Both the position numbers and the translations under genes were made by a program. Shown here piece after piece: positions 63,103-64,000 of a stretch of DNA of 64,000 bases; positions within the stretch are counted from its first letter, which is position 1, and every line of letters begins with the position of its first letter. The notes under the pieces were generated by a model. That model made no database searches. It saw nothing but the letters and a program-made list of their open reading frames with translations, and was not told the DNA's origin. Origin of the DNA: Meridianimarinicoccus sp. MJW13 (GTDB lineage: Bacteria > Pseudomonadota > Alphaproteobacteria > Rhodobacterales > Rhodobacteraceae); contig NZ_JACNMU010000004.1 of assembly GCF_014901205.1 (NCBI RefSeq), positions 248,001 through 312,000 on the forward strand, written 5' to 3'.

Positions 63103-63228
63103 GTTATGAGCATAATCAAAAAATATAGCACATACAGTTTCAGACCCCCTGAAAGGGCGCGGATTTGGCGTTTGTTCTGAAAACCCTGGTCTGGCCGAAT
63201 ACCGGTCCCATGGCCGAGATGAGGTTGG

Positions 63229-63279
63229 TCCCGCAAACGGGTGCCTGTGGGGCGTGGGGGCGTCCTGCAAACGGGTCCC
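63229..63279 (-). repeat. Two iterons in inverted orientation after parB
   Basis: Read on the minus strand: GGCACCCGTTTGCGGGA (63229-63245) and GGGACCCGTTTGCAGGA (63263-63279), 34 bp apart. They match the same 17-bp consensus as the plus-strand set. Confidence 0.75.
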
Positions 63280-63360
63280 TGACAAGGCCGGTCCAAAAAT
63301 CGGGCAATTGCAGATGTTTGTCGCGGGTTCTTTACCTCGCGCCGATGCGAAACCGTCAAA

Positions 63361-63377
63361 GGTATCCGTTTTCGGGA
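63361..63377 (+). repeat. Single iteron after parB
   Basis: GGTATCCGTTTTCGGGA differs from the consensus GGYRCCCGTTTGCGGGA at two or three positions. It stands alone between the inverted pair and the direct set. Confidence 0.65.
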
Positions 63378-63460
63378 AGGGCAGGGGGAAATGCGCGCCG
63401 ATATCCCGCAGATCGCAGGGAAGGGCGCACATGGTCTGACAGAAAGGACGCTTTTGACCG

Positions 63461-63477
63461 GGTTTCGCCGCGAAAAC
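63461..63477. other. parS-like site 4 (one mismatch)
   Basis: GGTTTCGC-C-GCGAAAAC keeps the left arm and seven of eight positions of the right arm of the parS-like palindrome. Confidence 0.6.
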
Positions 63478-63530
63478 CCCAGAAATAGTGGTCATCGCGG
63501 GTACAACCACCCGATATATGCGAAATCCGG

Positions 63531-63566
63531 AAACAGAAAACAGGGCAGGCGAGGGAACCTGCCCTG
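63531..63566 (-). terminator. Minus-strand hairpin with T-run, candidate terminator
   Basis: CAGGGCAGG (63541-63549) and CCTGCCCTG (63558-63566) form a perfect 9-bp stem with an 8-nt loop. On the minus strand it is followed at once by TTTTCTGTTT. No annotated gene ends here, so it would terminate an unknown minus-strand transcript or read-through. Confidence 0.55.
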
Positions 63567-63579
63567 TCGCGGGCGTGAA

Positions 63580-63697
63580 GGCACCCGCTTGCAGGAACCT
63601 AGGGTGCCCGTTTGCGGGAACAAGACTGGCAGCGGGCTTGTTTGAAAGGTACCCGATTCCGGGATGGCAGCGCCGGGTAAGGCACCCGTTTACGGGG
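63580..63697 (+). repeat. Four direct iterons after parB
   Basis: GGCACCCGCTTGCAGGA (63580), GGTGCCCGTTTGCGGGA (63603), GGTACCCGATTCCGGGA (63648) and GGCACCCGTTTACGGGG (63681), each 17 bp. Start-to-start distances are 23, 45 and 33 bp, all close to multiples of 11, so the copies face nearly the same side of the helix. They are the best conserved iterons in the window. Confidence 0.8.
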
Positions 63698-63726
63698 ACG
63701 GACGTGCGCCACTGCCTGTAGACACG

Positions 63727-63752
63727 AAAAAGCCCCGGCCAGAGACCGGGGC
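63727..63752 (-). terminator. Intrinsic terminator of the right-edge gene
   Basis: On the minus strand GCCCCGG (63752-63746) and CCGGGGC (63738-63732) form a perfect 7-bp stem with a 7-nt loop, followed by TTTTT (63731-63727). It lies about 48 bp after the stop codon of the gene at the right edge. Confidence 0.85.
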
Positions 63753-63799
63753 AGGGGGGCAGCGCCGCTTGCACGGCGCTGCTGAGGTATGGGTGGGAC

Positions 63800-64000
63800 C
63801 TAGCGGACGGCGCCGGTGCTGCCCGGTTGGGCCGGCACCAGCGCGCGGACCAGTTCCTTCATGTCGAGGAAGCCCAGGTCCTGGCCATCCTTGCTGACCT
63901 TGTAGCACTTGGTGGTGTCGCCCTCGGACATGGAGATCAGCTTTTCGAGGTTGTCATCGGGTTCGACCTCTCCGGCGAAGGTAAGGTCACCTGCCTCGGC
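63800..64000 (-). CDS. C-terminal fragment of an unknown protein, possibly a CBS-domain end
   Basis: Only the last 66 residues are in the window. They read as one open frame ending in TAG at 63800, closed by a good terminator. The segment SEGDTTKCYKVSKDGQDLGF followed by LDMKELVRALVP has the strand-turn-strand-helix look of the end of a CBS domain, as found at the C-terminus of betaine-type ABC transporter ATPases. This is a weak match and other CBS proteins or unrelated folds are possible. The tail PAQPGSTGAVR is probably disordered. Confidence 0.5.
   Translation of the reverse strand, partial: AEAGDLTFAGEVEPDDNLEKLISMSEGDTTKCYKVSKDGQDLGFLDMKELVRALVPAQPGSTGAVR

Larger units (their letters stand above)
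63038..63799. other. 762-bp non-coding region after parB
   Basis: No convincing gene lies here. The region holds a parS-like site, the parAB terminator, seven iterons in both orientations, a second parS-like site, a minus-strand hairpin with a T-run, and the terminator of the gene at the right edge. It looks like a second control locus of the replicon. Confidence 0.65.

Overview
The window looks like high-GC alphaproteobacterial DNA, most likely Rhodobacterales (Roseobacter group). The grounds are the gene families and their arrangement: a circularly permuted ATP-grasp/alpha-E/transglutaminase/Anbu operon, TAXI-type TRAP transport, an FNR box before a cytochrome c peroxidase, hexuronate oxidation genes and a giant RTX protein. 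Positions 58.6-63.7 kb hold a complete replication and partition module (Rep_3-type initiator, iterons, parS-like palindromes, ParA, ParB), so the window is probably part of a plasmid or chromid. Taxonomy and replicon type are inferences from gene content.

Layout. 1-8 kb: the end of a DEAD-box helicase gene, a PhoD-like phosphohydrolase, an aminotransferase-BKACE operon with a divergent RpiR regulator and a perfect 14-bp palindrome between them, a GT-C glycosyltransferase and a flippase-like membrane protein. 8.3-12.3 kb: the four-gene Anbu operon. 12.4-17.2 kb: oxidative hexuronate catabolism (GntR regulator, lactonase, uronate dehydrogenase, KdgD) facing an FAH-family enzyme. 17.2-24.6 kb: an MFS exporter, a sorbosone-dehydrogenase-like quinoprotein coupled to a di-heme cytochrome c, an AcoR-like regulator with a degenerate AAA+ region, and cardiolipin synthase. 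24.7-32.7 kb: a MacAB-like ABC exporter and, divergently, a SitABCD-type manganese/iron importer. 32.8-37.4 kb: a TAXI-TRAP transporter and an exopolysaccharide-initiating phosphotransferase.

37.5-48.1 kb: a ten-gene minus-strand operon. It holds an ABC importer with two ATPases and an unusual 62-residue membrane protein, a DhaKL-type kinase, a LacI regulator, a TIM-barrel isomerase and a Gfo/Idh/MocA dehydrogenase, and is probably for uptake and catabolism of a sugar or polyol. 48.4-49.6 kb: a di-heme peroxidase behind a perfect FNR box. 49.7-58.6 kb: one 2956-residue RTX protein with non-RTX repeat modules and an exact 114-residue repeat near its C-terminus.

58.6-64 kb: the rep gene diverges from parAB across a 582-bp control region holding iterons, an AT-rich stretch, a parS-like site and dyads. 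Further iterons and two parS-like sites lie beyond parB, and one more lies inside parB. The window ends in the 3' part of a possible CBS-domain gene. No tRNA, rRNA, CRISPR array, transposase or insertion sequence was recognised. Most other long open frames are antisense or out-of-frame shadows of these GC-rich genes.
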